Below the pieces are notes generated by a model. It did not search any database and had not been told where the DNA came from. It was given only the letters and a program-made list of their open reading frames with translations. The translations under genes were made by a program, and so were the position numbers. From contig OX485804.1 in the NCBI GenBank assembly GCA_950295325.1, forward strand, positions 26,784,001 through 26,848,000: 64,000 nt of DNA. Direction: 5' to 3'. The first letter of the stretch is position 1; each line of letters starts with the position of its first letter. Origin of the DNA: Polytrichum commune (lineage: Eukaryota > Streptophyta > Polytrichopsida > Polytrichales > Polytrichaceae). This document shows, in pieces, positions 50,401-61,526 of this stretch.

Positions 50401-53400
50401 TAGTATGTTTACGTATTTTTCATGGATCCACAGTTGCTCCTTTCACAGGCCGCAGATTTAGAGCGGCCCCCCACGCAGCTGGAGGTGGAAACCGAGCTAG
50501 CGACACCCGGGAAATCAGGACGGGGCCGGTCCTCGTCATCCAGAGGGCCACTCCCAAATGCAAGAGCGGGAGATAGAGCCCTCTTTGTTACGCGGACAGA
50601 GCTGCACGACTTCCAAGATAGCATGAAGGGGGAGATGGAAGATGTGAAGGCTATGATGAAGCAGCTTCTGCTGGAGGTGCAGAAGCGAACGACGGCCACG
50701 GACATGGAACCGCCAGCCACGGCGGAAGCGGGAGTCGACGTGATCCAAGTAACCGCCGAAAAGGTTGCGTCTGTATACCCTCTAGTACTCCAGTCGAATA
50801 CATGTATGGAACACATTTGCTTCAGCAATGTTGTATGTCATGCATTAGGATCGTTCACTAATACACGCCTCATGTGGATCATTAGAACATTGTCGCGACC
50901 CTTGCTAGTTTTTCTCCACTTAGCTCAATCGCTTTCCAACTCTAGCAAGTGTCCCGAGCGCTAACCTGCACATCCCACGCACATGCATGGTTAGCTCCCA
51001 AAACCGCGGACCTTCAATCCCATATTTGGTCACCAAACCCTCCTACACATGCATTCGGGACTCTTTCCCCTTAGTAGGTAACCCATCGCTAAGGTGGACT
51101 TCCATCCATGGAAGTCCACTCCCTACTTGGTCATAGTGTTGCTAGGACAACACTACAACCACCCGGAGCACATTGCCAAGTATGCTCCGGGGGGGGTCGG
51201 TCGGCAAAGCCGCCTCACCCATATAAGCCTCTAGGACTTTTGGCGGGGCCCCTCCCCCACCGTCAACATCCCTTTTGTCTCTCTACCAAGAGTTGGGGCC
51301 AAGTAGACATTTTCCCTTAGCCGCTGGGTCTAGAAGCCTCCCTGCAGCTTCAGACCTTCATAACTTCCACGTGCGGTCTCTGAATCTAACAACCAACCAC
51401 TCTATCGTCATCTACATTTCACGTAGATCCCTATGGACACCTCACTTGCCCTATTCGGGCAAGTATTGAGGAAGTTATGCCTGTTTAAACCTTTGCAGTC
51501 CCGGGAGCCACTCCCAGGCCCCTGCTGTTCCAGGGCGCTGTCCCGGGACAGCATCCCACTCAAAGTGCCATATCTCCTAGCTCACACCTCAGATTGAGGT
51601 GTTCTTTAGCATTCTAGAATCGGGACGCCATAAGCTACTCATAGCTTATGGCTTTACCCTCATGACTCCTAGTCTTTGTGGGTGGGAGGCGTTCTAAACG
51701 CCCGGGGCCCTCACCCACCTTAGGATCACTTGGTCCCTCTCACCAATGGCGTCACAAGTCCCGGGTGTCACTCCGGGGTCCCCCTTGTGCCCATGGTGTT
51801 GCGGGCACTCCTCATGGAGAGGTGCGCGACACTCACCCCCACCAAATGGAGTCGATGCCCTCATCGACTATACTTATAGTCGGGCACACCAATTCTCAAG
51901 TTGCCATCCTCTCTTGGTGTGGCATTGTGTTTTCTTTAGGGCGCTACCCCCACAATGCATCTTCAAATTTGGCAAAGTCTCAAAGGTGTCGATCCTAGGT
52001 GGTCCGTTTAGGAAAACCCCGGACATCTTGTCCAAGGACCTAAACTACACTAGACTCACCTACTTTGAGACTTACTTGGGTGACCCTTCCTTTGGGGCCA
52101 CCCAAGTTAGGCTCCACTAGCCTAACTCTATCATTTTGACACAACTAGGTTGGACCTCAACGCTTCTACTAAGTTGCCTCGGTTGCCACTCCGAGATGGC
52201 TTTCCTTTGTTAAGCCACGTCTCGATCGCACGGGGGTGATGCCAAGTCCCGCCCGACTTGGCTCCCACTTTGCTCTTTCGAGACATGGGTTCATGACGCC
52301 CATGCGCCAACTCGCATTGGCTCGTGGGTTGCACTTTTATAAGCACGCGCCATCACCTTGCCCCCGCCCGGACAAGACCATGGCTAAGAGGTTTTTGGTT
52401 TTATCCAAGACCCCTCTAAGCCATGGTCCCCATTACTCGGCCTACCCAACCTAGTTTAGCATATATATTCCTCCCTCTTCCACTAACCAAGCACAAGTAC
52501 AAGACTAGGACCTCATCTTATACTTTTCTCTTTGCACCACTAAAGTTGAACTTTATTGCCTTAAGCGAAAATGAACAAGTACATAATGTGGAGGACATTG
52601 CCTCCAAGTTAAGGGTGCTACTAACATCTCTCCCCCACTAAAGGAGATTGATGTCCTCATCAATGCCTACGTTTCCTTTTGTTGGACCCTCTAGCCCTAG
52701 TTTCTTCAAAGCGCTTCACTATCTCCTTGGCATTCACCATGTCCCTTGCCGCTACCCAAGTGGCTTCTTTCTCATGAAACCCCCGCCACTTCACCAAATA
52801 CTCCTTTCCTTTTCGCTTGTGGTTCCTACACTTGAGGATGCCTTCTACCTCGTACTCCAAATGATCTCCTACAAGGTCGGGAGGTGGCCTAATCACTTGC
52901 TTACGATTAGGCCATAAGGTGTCTTCCTTGAACGGCTTTAATAGTGAGACATGGAATGTCGGATGCACTTTGATCTCGGGCGGCAACTCCAACTTATAAA
53001 CATCTTTGAAAACTCGTTCAACAATCGGAAACGGACCCGCAAATTTTGACATGAACTTTGGAGTGAGGCCTTCGGGCATTGTGAAGTTTTTCACATTCAA
53101 CAACACCTTTTGGCCCACCTCATACTCCACTTCGCGTCTTCCGGCATTGACTTGTTTTTCATAGCGTTTTTGGGCTTTCTCCAACAACAACTTGGTCTTC
53201 TCCAAAACTTGTTCACGCTTTTTGGCTAAGTCCTCACCATCTTGGTTGAACTCTAGTGTTGAATGTGCCCCCTCGAGAGCTAGGTCGGCGGGTTGGAGCG
53301 GATCCACTCCATAAGCCACCTTGAATGGCGATTGCTTGGTCGCCGAGTGCGTGGCCGCATTATAACTAAACTCCGCTAAACCCACATAGTCCGCCCAATC

Positions 53401-56400
53401 TCGTTGGTCCGCACTCACAAAGTTCCTCAAGTATTGGTTCAAGACTCCATTCACACGCTCGGTTTGGCCATCCGTTTGGGGATGGAAGGCCGTGCTAAAG
53501 GTTAGTTTTGTTCCAACCTTCCTAAAGAAATGCCTCCAAAATGCGCTTGTGAACTTCGGATCTCGATCGGATACAATCACTCTCGGCAACCCGTGATGCC
53601 TCCACCATGCATTGAGAAAGAGCTTTGCGGTCTCCAAAGCGGTTGCCGTTCCCACGGTTGGCACCATATGCGCCAACTTACTAAACCGGTCCACCATCAC
53701 CAAGATGGCATCGTAGCCTCGTGACTCCGGCAAACTCGTGATGAAGTCCATGGACACACTATGCCATGGCCCCGGCGGGATAGGCAACGGTTGCAATAAG
53801 CCGGCTTGCTTTTGATAAGAGGCTCGGTTTAATTGGCATTTGACACAAGTCTTCACAAAGTGGGCGATTTCTTCTTTCATGCATGGCCAATAATACCTCC
53901 TTGACACCGCCGCTATGGTGGCTTTTTCTCCTCTATGGCCGGCGATGGGACTATCATGTTCCTCCTCCAAAACCAATAGCCTCAACTTGCCTTGTGGCAC
54001 ATACACCCGACTTTGCTTATACTTGAGCAATCCGTCCACCAACTTGATCTCCTTAAGCGCCTTGCCTTTGCGAAGCTCGCCTAGAAACACTTGTGCTTCG
54101 GGATCGTTGACGTACCCCTCCCTTAACTTACGATGCAAGTCACATTCACCTTTGTACATTAGCCACAAGCTTTGACTTGTGCCCATTTCTTGGAACTCTT
54201 CACGTCTACTTAACGCGTCCGGCACCACATTATCACGGCCCGGTTTGTGGATCAACTCCACGTTCATAAGCGCCAAGGTATCGTGCCACCGCAATTGCTT
54301 GGCGCTCACTTGCGTTTGTGTCTCGAAATACTTCAACGACACGTTGTCCGTGTACACCTTGGTCTTGTGCAACCCCAAATAATGTTGCCACGTCTTCAAG
54401 CAATGTACTACGGCGAAGAGCTCTTTTTCATGAGTTGGCCATCGTCTTTGACAACCATCGAGTTTCTTGCTCTCATAAGCAATGGGCCGTCCATCTTGCA
54501 TCAATACTCCGCCAATTGCAAAATCGCTCGCATCCGTATGCACCTCAAAAGGCTTGTCAAACTCCGGGAACTTTAGTACGGGCGGCGAAGACAATTTGCT
54601 CTTGAGCTCCCAAAAAGCTTGGTGACAAGGTTCGTCCCATTCTTGGGATACCCCTTTCTTCAACAAGTCGGACAAAGGCCTAGCAACCTTAGAAAAATCT
54701 CGAATGAAGCGGCGGTAGTAATTGGCTAGGCCAAGGAACGACCTAAGCCCTTTTTGAGTCGATGGCCGCTTCCATTCTTGAATCGCCTTTACCTTTTTCA
54801 TGTCCGGCTTAATTCCATCCTTGGTCACCACATGGCCTAAGAACTCAATTTCATTTTGAGCAAAATCGCTCTTCTCCCCGTTAGCATACAACTTGTTGTC
54901 CCTTAGTTTTCGAAGCACCACCTCAAGGTGCCGTGCATGCTCCTCCGCCGTCTTGGAATACACCAAGATGTCGTCGATATAGATTATTACGAAATCGTCG
55001 GTTTCCTCTCGAAAGATGGTATTCATAAGGGTTGTGAATGTCGAGGGCGCATTACACAACCCGAAAGACATCACCAAAAACTCGTAAGACCCATACCTTG
55101 TGCGGCACGCCGTCTTTTCAACATCTTCATTCGCGATTCGAATTTGATAATACCCGGATTTTAAGTCAATACGACTAAAATACTTAGCTCCCGCCAATCG
55201 GTCGAAAAGATCATCAATCCGAGGTAGCGGGTAGTTGTTTTTGATAGTCACCTTATTCAAGGCCCTATAATCGATGCACATGCGTAGCTTGCCATCTTTT
55301 TTATCCACAAAGAGCACCGGGGCCCCATATGGTGATTTACTCGGCCTAATGTAACCTCTTGATAGCAAGTCATTGAGTTGTTTCTTCAATTCTAGCAACT
55401 CTTTTTGGTTCAATCGATAAGGTGCCTTGGACGGTGGCTCGGACCCCGGGATCACCTCGATCTTGTGATCGACTTCTCTCGTTGGCGGTAACTCTTGGGG
55501 CAACTCGTCGGCGAGTACATCCTTGTACCTCCCTAATACATCGCGAATGTGCTTTGGAGGAGGCCCATCGGTTTTAGCCTCCTCGTGAGTTCTTTGGTGT
55601 TGCTCCATTCGGACCACCACAACCATTTGTACTTTGGACATTCGGTCTATCGAGACCAAATTCAACTTGCCTCCTCCCGCCAGAGGAGTCCTCGTCAACT
55701 TTAAAGTCATTTCCTTGCCATTACGACAAACTACAAGCCGCACCGGCTTGCGCCTCACATCCACCGTGTGAGTCTCGAAGAAGGTGTCCCCCAAAATGAG
55801 GTCCACCTCATCCATTTCACAAAGTGTGAAATTCTCCTTAAACTCCAACGTCCCACACTTTAAGTTCACGTTCAACGCTACCTCCTTCGTCTCATGCGGC
55901 TCGCCCTTTGCGAACCGCACGTTAATGGGCTTGCCTGCTCTACCCGTTGGCAAGCCCAATTCCTTCGCAAGTTTCGGGCTCATGAAGGAGTGCGTTGCCC
56001 CTGTATCAACCAAGCATGAGACATTCCGACCATTGATTTCGGCTTCAAGGAACAAAAGACTTGGCCTTGGCTTAAGGCTACTAGCCTTGGCCACAAAGCC
56101 ACCTTCTAGCATTTGGTCGGCGGTACAACCACGATTTGTCTTGACACTCACCTTGTTGTCGGGGCACGCCGCTTGAAAATGACCAAGTTTGCCACATTTG
56201 TGGCACCGCTTGTCCTTCATGTCGCCTCCTTTAATTCCTACATTGGGTGGTTTTCCTCCTTGGTAGCCACCCTTGGTGGAATTTGTCCCGTCGGGTTGTC
56301 CTTTGAAATGGTTGGATGGCCCAAATTTCTTGCGCTCTTTGCCTCGAGACATATTTCGACTCGAGCCGCTTTGTTGTGCGGGGCCGCTTGACTTTCTTTC

Positions 56401-59400
56401 GGGGCCGTCGGCTTCAATTCTCTCCGCGATCTTAATGATCCCCGCCACGTCCTCGGGAAGCTTTGGAAACTTGAACAAGGCGTCTACCACCCACTTTTGT
56501 AAGCCACCTAAGAAAATGCATCTCTTGGCAAATTCATCCATCTTAGGTGTAGCATTCATTTGGGCGTTAAAATCGCGCACATAGGCCTTAAGGGACCCCG
56601 TGTGCCTCATTTGCACCAAGTTCATTCCCTCCCGCAATTCTTGGTACTCCGGCGTGAACCTATCAACAAGCAATTCCTTGAAGCCGACCCAAGTCAAGTT
56701 TGCCACCAACTCGGGCTCTTGTTCTTTTTTGCTCGTCCACCATTGGAGCGCATGGTCTTTCAAAAAGGCCACCGCTATGGAGACCTTGTCGTCTTCATCG
56801 GGCCTTTGGACATCGTAGTAGTTGTCCATTTCCAATAAAAATTCTTTGACCTTTATTGCCTTACCAAGCCCCGAAAAGGTACTTGGCATATTTACCTTGG
56901 CCAACTTCTTTGTTGAAGAAGAAGGCCTAGCCCCTTGCATCATAAGGAGCTCGATCATTTTGTCTTGGCGAGCTCTCTCGTCCTTGACACGCTTGAGCTC
57001 TTGATTCACGGAGTCCATGAACTCAAGCATTTTGAGTTGGAATTTTAATCCAACATCACCACCTTCCAAGCTTTCGGGCGCATTTGGAAGTCTAGCCCCC
57101 GAATTTTCTTCGAGGTTTTCGGGACCCCTTTCTAGGGACTCCTCCACTTCCTCACCGGTTGCACCATCATCCCCACCATTGTTAATAGACTCAATGGCGG
57201 GGTCAACATCCTCTTCAACATGATCTTTGTTCCGTTTTGAGCGTCGCAACTTTTTAGAAGTCCCCGCCTCACCATCGTTACCCGCACGTTTGGTAGCCAT
57301 CTCTCCTTCAAAGTGCTAGCTCAAAGACGAAACCCTGCTCTGATACCACGTGTCGCGACCCTTGCTAGTTTTTCTCCACTTAGCTCAATCGCTTTCCAAC
57401 TCTAGCAAGTGTCCCGAGCGCTAACCTGCACATCCCACGCACATGCATGGTTAGCTCCCAAAACCGCGGACCTTCAATCCCATATTTGGTCACCAAACCC
57501 TCCTACACATGCATTCGGGACTCTTTCCCCTTAGTAGGTAACCCATCGCTAAGGTGGACTTCCATCCATGGAAGTCCACTCCCTACTTGGTCATAGTGTT
57601 GCTAGGACAACACTACAACCACCCGGAGCACATTGCCAAGTATGCTCCGGGGGGGGTCGGTCGGCAAAGCCGCCTCACCCATATAAGCCTCTAGGACTTT
57701 TGGCGGGGCCCCTCCCCCACCGTCAACATCCCTTTTGTCTCTCTACCAAGAGTTGGGGCCAAGTAGACATTTTCCCTTAGCCGCTGGGTCTAGAAGCCTC
57801 CCTGCAGCTTCAGACCTTCATAACTTCCACGTGCGGTCTCTGAATCTAACAACCAACCACTCTATCGTCATCTACATTTCACGTAGATCCCTATGGACAC
57901 CTCACTTGCCCTATTCGGGCAAGTATTGAGGAAGTTATGCCTGTTTAAACCTTTGCAGTCCCGGGAGCCACTCCCAGGCCCCTGCTGTTCCAGGGCGCTG
58001 TCCCGGGACAGCATCCCACTCAAAGTGCCATATCTCCTAGCTCACACCTCAGATTGAGGTGTTCTTTAGCATTCTAGAATCGGGACGCCATAAGCTACTC
58101 ATAGCTTATGGCTTTACCCTCATGACTCCTAGTCTTTGTGGGTGGGAGGCGTTCTAAACGCCCGGGGCCCTCACCCACCTTAGGATCACTTGGTCCCTCT
58201 CACCAATGGCGTCACAAGTCCCGGGTGTCACTCCGGGGTCCCCCTTGTGCCCATGGTGTTGCGGGCACTCCTCATGGAGAGGTGCGCGACAAACATGCAG
58301 GCAACTGGGAGGTCGGCGGAATCCGGGCATACTGGGTCGACCGCGGCATCGGAGCCCCTGCGTAACACCCTAGCAGATATGGGTTGCCAACCCGTCATTG
58401 AAAAGAAGAAACCCATAGCCAAGAAGAGGAAGGGCGAAGCGGAGAAGCTATTGGCGGAACACGATGCACGGCCTACCCGGCGTGCAATGGCTCGACAGAA
58501 AGAGGTTGGCATTCATGTCATATGCACATTATACTTGTCCGATAGTTATACTTACGTGCAAGCTTTGTATCTTTGATGTGGCCTCAACATTGGACAGTCA
58601 TATGACTATGTCACATGATATGACTGAAGGCAGTCATATCACATGACTCTAGGCAGTCATGTTATACGACTATAGGCGGTCATAGTATATGACTCAATGC
58701 AGTCATAAACATGACAAGTAGCAGTCATATAACATGACATGAGGTTATCACAAGCAGTCGTGTATGACAGGGCCGAGTCATATTCTAACGCTAGAGTGTT
58801 ATTGGGTCGTGGCCTCCCAGGTTATGACGGTTGGAGCGAGTGAAGATCAACCCGTAGACTTGCAGGAGGACGAGGACCATGAGGCGCCTGCGACGAAGAG
58901 GCCAGCAAAACGGGCACATAAAGGAGGCAGTCCACAGAAGAAGAAGAAGAAGGCTGGCAATGCTCCGAAGATTCAGCCGTTACCCCCGAAGGTCCCCTCG
59001 GTAAGAGGTCGGACTCCGGGCGTAGGAAAATTATAGTGTTGAATGTTGTAGGACTTCTTTGCGATATCAGACCTCTGCACGATAGGAGAGAGTGGGGCCC
59101 GGATCTAGTCATCCACCACGCAAAGGACCTGAATGTGAAAATCAAAAAAAGGACCGACTGCGACAAGTTTTTGTCGATGTTGTTCTCTAATTTTGATGTC
59201 GGAATATGGTCCCCCGTAGAGCAGAACGTACTAGAGGTTGTAGGCGCATTTCTTGCATCGGGAACGACAACTCAATGGAGCTTTCTGTGGGGGAGGACTT
59301 ACCCCCTCCAGAACCCAATAAGAGACCTCCGCAATCTATTTGATATGATTCCGGACCCCACGCACGGCTCAACACGGTGTCTCCAAATCGATTGGGATAC

Positions 59401-60445
59401 AACGGCGACGGCGCGTTCCCCCCCCTCAAATGTCCTAAACTTTCCGCGCTGGGATCCCCTAAACCCCAACGATGACTTCCTGGGCAGAATTTGCGGGCCA
59501 TTCGAAGGATTGGCCCGCAAGCAATCCGACATTGAATATTACTTGGCGTATCTGACCAAGGAGGTCCATCTAGCGTCGGTACCTGCGAACCTGGTAGGTT
59601 CATCGACACAGGTAAGCTGCTCTTGGATATTTTTTGTTTCTATTTGGTTCTCACTCCAATCGTAAACAAGGAAAATGCTGATAACACATGTCCGCATAGG
59701 TATGTCACTCCACGAAGCAATATGAGGACCTTAGGCGAATGTGTTACTTTTTGTGGTCATTCTAATATGACTATGTCCAGTCATATGACTATGGTCAGTC
59801 ATAGGCAATATGACTATGTTCAGTCACATGACTATGGCTAGTCATGGGTTATATGACTGTGTCCAGTCATATGACTATGTTCAGTTATAGGTCGCAATTA
59901 TATTACTCATTGTTGTCATATCTGATGACTACGGTGCGGTATATGAGTATGTCCTATCATATTATGCAATCATGGCCTAGTGTGAGGTCATATATTGAGT
60001 ATTGAAGCTCCAGTAACTCCACGCGGATTGTTTTGATTGTTGATAATTACGTTTTCTGCTGCAGACACAAGCAGAAGAGGTCACCGCCGTATTGTCGGAG
60101 ACGCCTAATGCGATGGTGGAGGACGCACCCTTGCCGTTGGCCACGGGGTCCAATGTCGCATTGTTTGACCTGGACGATGAGAACAAGGCCAAGGCGAACG
60201 TAGTGGCGCAAGGCATCATCGTGAGCCTTGCAGGAGGTTCACTCCACGGGCGCCTCATTGAGGAGGGCAACGTATCAGTTTGCGTGTCCTCGATTGAGCC
60301 AGGAGCAGAGTCCGTGTTGCTGTACGAGGGCAACAACGACGACGATCCTCCGATGTTGCGTCTGGGCGATGCACTGAAGTCCATTACCAAGTGGCCAGTG
60401 GAAGCACTGAAGGCTATCCCGCTGGAACCTCAACAAGCCACTTAG
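47449..60445 (+). CDS. TNPA-like CACTA gene with embedded FCP1/NIF-type domain and DUF8039-like C-terminus
   Basis: Exons: 47,449-47,576; 48,576-48,942; 49,281-50,129; 50,434 (or 50,449)-50,748 (or 50,763); 58,301-58,504; 58,821-59,612; 60,065-60,445. The junctions between them agree in phase, but inside the sixth the frame must change near 59,000. About 1,000 residues. Order: [20 protein letters not shown]; acidic tail ([13 protein letters not shown]); Transposase_24-like part ([20 protein letters not shown]); coiled coil; basic linker with KKKKKAG; FCP1-like domain ([66 protein letters not shown]); C-terminal DUF8039-like part ([30 protein letters not shown]). TNPA proteins bind subterminal repeats. 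FCP1 domains dephosphorylate the polymerase II tail, but here LDVNG reads LNVVG and the DD pair reads DW, so it is probably inactive. A gypsy element fills the fourth intron. Confidence 0.75.
47690..47830. repeat. ATGACT...AGTCAT inverted motifs in intron 1 of the TNPA-like gene
   Basis: Three hairpin-type pairs, such as TATGACTCTCTGTAGTCATA, stand about 40 bp apart, followed by looser AGTCACATTTT copies. Confidence 0.8.
47831..48575. other. remainder of intron 1 with a TG-rich microsatellite
   Basis: The stretch 48,241-48,360 is built of TGTATGTGTTG units. ATGACTCATTTGAGTCAT lies at 48,477. Otherwise this is AT-rich intron with no gene seen, ending in ACTGAACAG at 48,575. Confidence 0.6.
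48943..49280. repeat. intron 2 of the TNPA-like gene, filled with AGTCAT motifs
   Basis: Between 49,095 and 49,260 motifs such as CAGTCATGTAATATGACT and GGTAGTCATATGACTTTG recur in both orientations every 20-30 bp. Confidence 0.75.
50165..50405. repeat. tandem hairpin repeats in intron 3 of the TNPA-like gene
   Basis: Five copies of a unit of about 38 bp, each an inverted repeat such as ATATGACTTCACCTAGTCAT, run from 50,255 to 50,400. Looser copies precede them. They match the subterminal motif, so intron 3 is a ready-made array of probable TNPA-type sites. Confidence 0.85.
50891..51831 (-). repeat. 3' LTR (941 bp) of the whole-looking gypsy element
   Basis: On the plus strand it begins TGTCGCGACCC and ends GTGCGCGACA. 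It carries the palindromic core GCTGTCCCGGGACAGC. Confidence 0.95.
52660..57300 (-). CDS. gag-pol polyprotein of the gypsy chromovirus (1,546 codons)
   Basis: A single frame carries gag, a CCHC zinc knuckle (about residue 363), an aspartic protease (about 428), a reverse transcriptase (active-site YIDD about 775), RNase H, an integrase with HHCC zinc region (about 1,120-1,158) and DDE core, and a C-terminal chromodomain (about 1,480-1,537). The order protease, RT, RNase H, integrase and the chromodomain mark it as a Ty3/gypsy chromovirus. Gag and pol form one frame. The start is the first ATG after the primer site. It looks whole. Confidence 0.96.
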   Translation of the reverse strand: MATKRAGNDGEAGTSKKLRRSKRNKDHVEEDVDPAIESINNGGDDGATGEEVEESLERGPENLEENSGARLPNAPESLEGGDVGLKFQLKMLEFMDSVNQELKRVKDERARQDKMIELLMMQGARPSSSTKKLAKVNMPSTFSGLGKAIKVKEFLLEMDNYYDVQRPDEDDKVSIAVAFLKDHALQWWTSKKEQEPELVANLTWVGFKELLVDRFTPEYQELREGMNLVQMRHTGSLKAYVRDFNAQMNATPKMDEFAKRCIFLGGLQKWVVDALFKFPKLPEDVAGIIKIAERIEADGPERKSSGPAQQSGSSRNMSRGKERKKFGPSNHFKGQPDGTNSTKGGYQGGKPPNVGIKGGDMKDKRCHKCGKLGHFQAACPDNKVSVKTNRGCTADQMLEGGFVAKASSLKPRPSLLFLEAEINGRNVSCLVDTGATHSFMSPKLAKELGLPTGRAGKPINVRFAKGEPHETKEVALNVNLKCGTLEFKENFTLCEMDEVDLILGDTFFETHTVDVRRKPVRLVVCRNGKEMTLKLTRTPLAGGGKLNLVSIDRMSKVQMVVVVRMEQHQRTHEEAKTDGPPPKHIRDVLGRYKDVLADELPQELPPTREVDHKIEVIPGSEPPSKAPYRLNQKELLELKKQLNDLLSRGYIRPSKSPYGAPVLFVDKKDGKLRMCIDYRALNKVTIKNNYPLPRIDDLFDRLAGAKYFSRIDLKSGYYQIRIANEDVEKTACRTRYGSYEFLVMSFGLCNAPSTFTTLMNTIFREETDDFVIIYIDDILVYSKTAEEHARHLEVVLRKLRDNKLYANGEKSDFAQNEIEFLGHVVTKDGIKPDMKKVKAIQEWKRPSTQKGLRSFLGLANYYRRFIRDFSKVARPLSDLLKKGVSQEWDEPCHQAFWELKSKLSSPPVLKFPEFDKPFEVHTDASDFAIGGVLMQDGRPIAYESKKLDGCQRRWPTHEKELFAVVHCLKTWQHYLGLHKTKVYTDNVSLKYFETQTQVSAKQLRWHDTLALMNVELIHKPGRDNVVPDALSRREEFQEMGTSQSLWLMYKGECDLHRKLREGYVNDPEAQVFLGELRKGKALKEIKLVDGLLKYKQSRVYVPQGKLRLLVLEEEHDSPIAGHRGEKATIAAVSRRYYWPCMKEEIAHFVKTCVKCQLNRASYQKQAGLLQPLPIPPGPWHSVSMDFITSLPESRGYDAILVMVDRFSKLAHMVPTVGTATALETAKLFLNAWWRHHGLPRVIVSDRDPKFTSAFWRHFFRKVGTKLTFSTAFHPQTDGQTERVNGVLNQYLRNFVSADQRDWADYVGLAEFSYNAATHSATKQSPFKVAYGVDPLQPADLALEGAHSTLEFNQDGEDLAKKREQVLEKTKLLLEKAQKRYEKQVNAGRREVEYEVGQKVLLNVKNFTMPEGLTPKFMSKFAGPFPIVERVFKDVYKLELPPEIKVHPTFHVSLLKPFKEDTLWPNRKQVIRPPPDLVGDHLEYEVEGILKCRNHKRKGKEYLVKWRGFHEKEATWVAARDMVNAKEIVKRFEETRARGSNKRKRRH
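57351..58291 (-). repeat. 5' LTR (941 bp) of the whole-looking gypsy element
   Basis: I saw no difference from the copy at 50,891-51,831. The primer-binding site lies directly inside it on the minus strand. Confidence 0.95.
58505..58820. repeat. intron of the TNPA-like gene with AGTCAT motifs
   Basis: From 58,595 to 58,790 units such as GGCAGTCATATCACATGACT and GCAGTCATAAACATGAC recur in both orientations. The intron ends in GGCCTCCCAG at 58,820. Confidence 0.75.
59613..60064. repeat. last intron of the TNPA-like gene with AGTCATATGACT repeats
   Basis: From 59,755 to 59,960 CCAGTCATATGACTATG and close variants occur about five times. The intron ends in TTCTGCTGCAG at 60,064. Confidence 0.8.
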
Positions 60446-61235
60446 ATTTCGATAGTTTACGCATTTAGGGGTCATGTAGGAAAGATGAACACATTTGGAT
60501 ATGCTTGGAGACATGGACTACATAAAGTCGTTCAAGTTATTGAAATTTATGTACTCAATTTGTGTGCTCAATTTCTTACTTGGCTCAGTCATGTAGCGCA
60601 TGACTTGAATGTGTCATCATTGCTTGGGATGTGGCACGAAATGTGACTGACATTCAGAATTACAAGTAATACGAATCTAACTCAATACAGTTATCACAAC
60701 GCACAAAGAACTACGCAATGTGACTCTCCATCTACGCGAATATCACTCCATCATGTCATATTGTGCAGAACATGTTACTAAGAATATGACTACAGAACGT
60801 TATATAACAATGTCATCCCCGCAGAAAATGTGAGTAACGCCCCAAAAAACATGACTACAAGCAGTAAAAAAACTAGCAGTCACATTCCACGTAGCCTGCC
60901 ACGTCGGCAAAATTATGACGCATGCAAGTCATATTACACGTCAGCAGAGAACATGATCACATGGAGTCACATTCCACGTAGGTTTGGTATTTTTTCTGCC
61001 CGGGCAGGTCAAAAAAGGGCACTGACTCCAAGGCTAGTCAAGGTATGCCCCACGTGCAGTGGGGATCGTAGAAACTGTCCTTTTATACGCCTCCACAACC
61101 GTATATGTTCATATGACTCATGTCCGAAGCGACTCGTCGGTAATGACTAGACCCAGTCACCGCGCGCGTCATCCTCATCCGGAGCCTCGTCAGTCATATT
61201 TTGGGATTTTATGACTTAAGGCAGTCATAAATTTC
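60446..61235. repeat. 3' end of the TNPA-like gene and right subterminal region
   Basis: Past the TAG at 60,443-60,445 there is no credible gene. From about 60,590 to the terminus ATGACT/AGTCAT motifs recur, densest at 60,840-61,235 (for example TTTATGACTTAAGGCAGTCA). A GC-rich island with CCGCGCGCGTCATC sits near 61,160. Confidence 0.75.
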
Positions 61236-61264
61236 AGTCACAAAATACCCAATCTGTTGTAGTG
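61236..61264. repeat. right terminal inverted repeat of the CACTA element
   Basis: Exact inverted copy of 31,137-31,165, ending in TGTTGTAGTG and followed by the ATA target duplication. Confidence 0.95.
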
Positions 61265-61526
61265 ATATGTGTGTTATAAGTGTACTCTCATATGATGTTA
61301 GTATGCACTTTGAGGTATTAGGGTAATCTGATATGAGGTTAGAAATTTGTGTTATATGTGAAATATGGTGTGTGCTCTACATTTGGTTGTATTAAGGGTT
61401 ATATGTGAAATCTGATATGAGGTTATATATGGTTGATATAAGTTTAATCTCATATAAGGTTAGTTAGCAATGTTTGATATCTACAGGTACTTCTTATAAG
61501 TGTACTATGATATGAGGCTAGATATG
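61265..61526. repeat. satellite-like intronic repeat right of the CACTA element
   Basis: Imperfect units of about 45 bp, such as ATAAGTGTACTCTCATATGA and GGTAATCTGATATGAGGTTA, repeat the sub-motif of the 295-bp satellite without its long period. The CACTA element inserted into this sequence. Confidence 0.75.

Larger units (their letters stand above)
50891..58291 (-). mobile_element. whole-looking Ty3/gypsy chromovirus, 7,401 bp, in an intron of the TNPA-like gene
   Basis: Two 941-bp LTRs (50,891-51,831 and 57,351-58,291) appear identical by eye. The 5-bp target duplication AACAT flanks the element (50,886-50,890 and 58,292-58,296). On the minus strand a Met-tRNA primer site TGGTATCAGAGCAGGG follows the 5' LTR and a purine tract GGTGGGGGTGAG precedes the 3' LTR. 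One long open gag-pol frame lies between. Identical LTRs imply a very recent insertion. The LTR is a diverged relative of the other gypsy LTR family in this window. Confidence 0.97.
31137..61264. mobile_element. CACTA (En/Spm) DNA transposon, 30,128 bp with nested LTR elements
   Basis: Both ends start CACTACAACAGATTGGGTAT and stay identical for 29 bp, in inverted orientation. The 3-bp target duplication ATA flanks them (31,134-31,136 and 61,265-61,267), as expected for CACTA elements. It encodes a TNPD transposase and a SET-domain protein leftward and a TNPA-like protein rightward. Removing the two nested LTR retrotransposons and their 5-bp duplications leaves about 15,670 bp. Perfect ends and target duplication suggest a fairly recent insertion. 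It lies 33 bp inside an intron of gene A. Current mobility is uncertain: the transposase reading frame is open apart from an LTR insertion three codons before its stop, but the TNPA-like gene has a frame problem near 59,000. Confidence 0.95.

Noticed and set aside
53530-57223. Plus-strand open frames opposite the gag-pol frame
   Set aside because: Antisense shadows of a coding frame with recognised retroelement domains.
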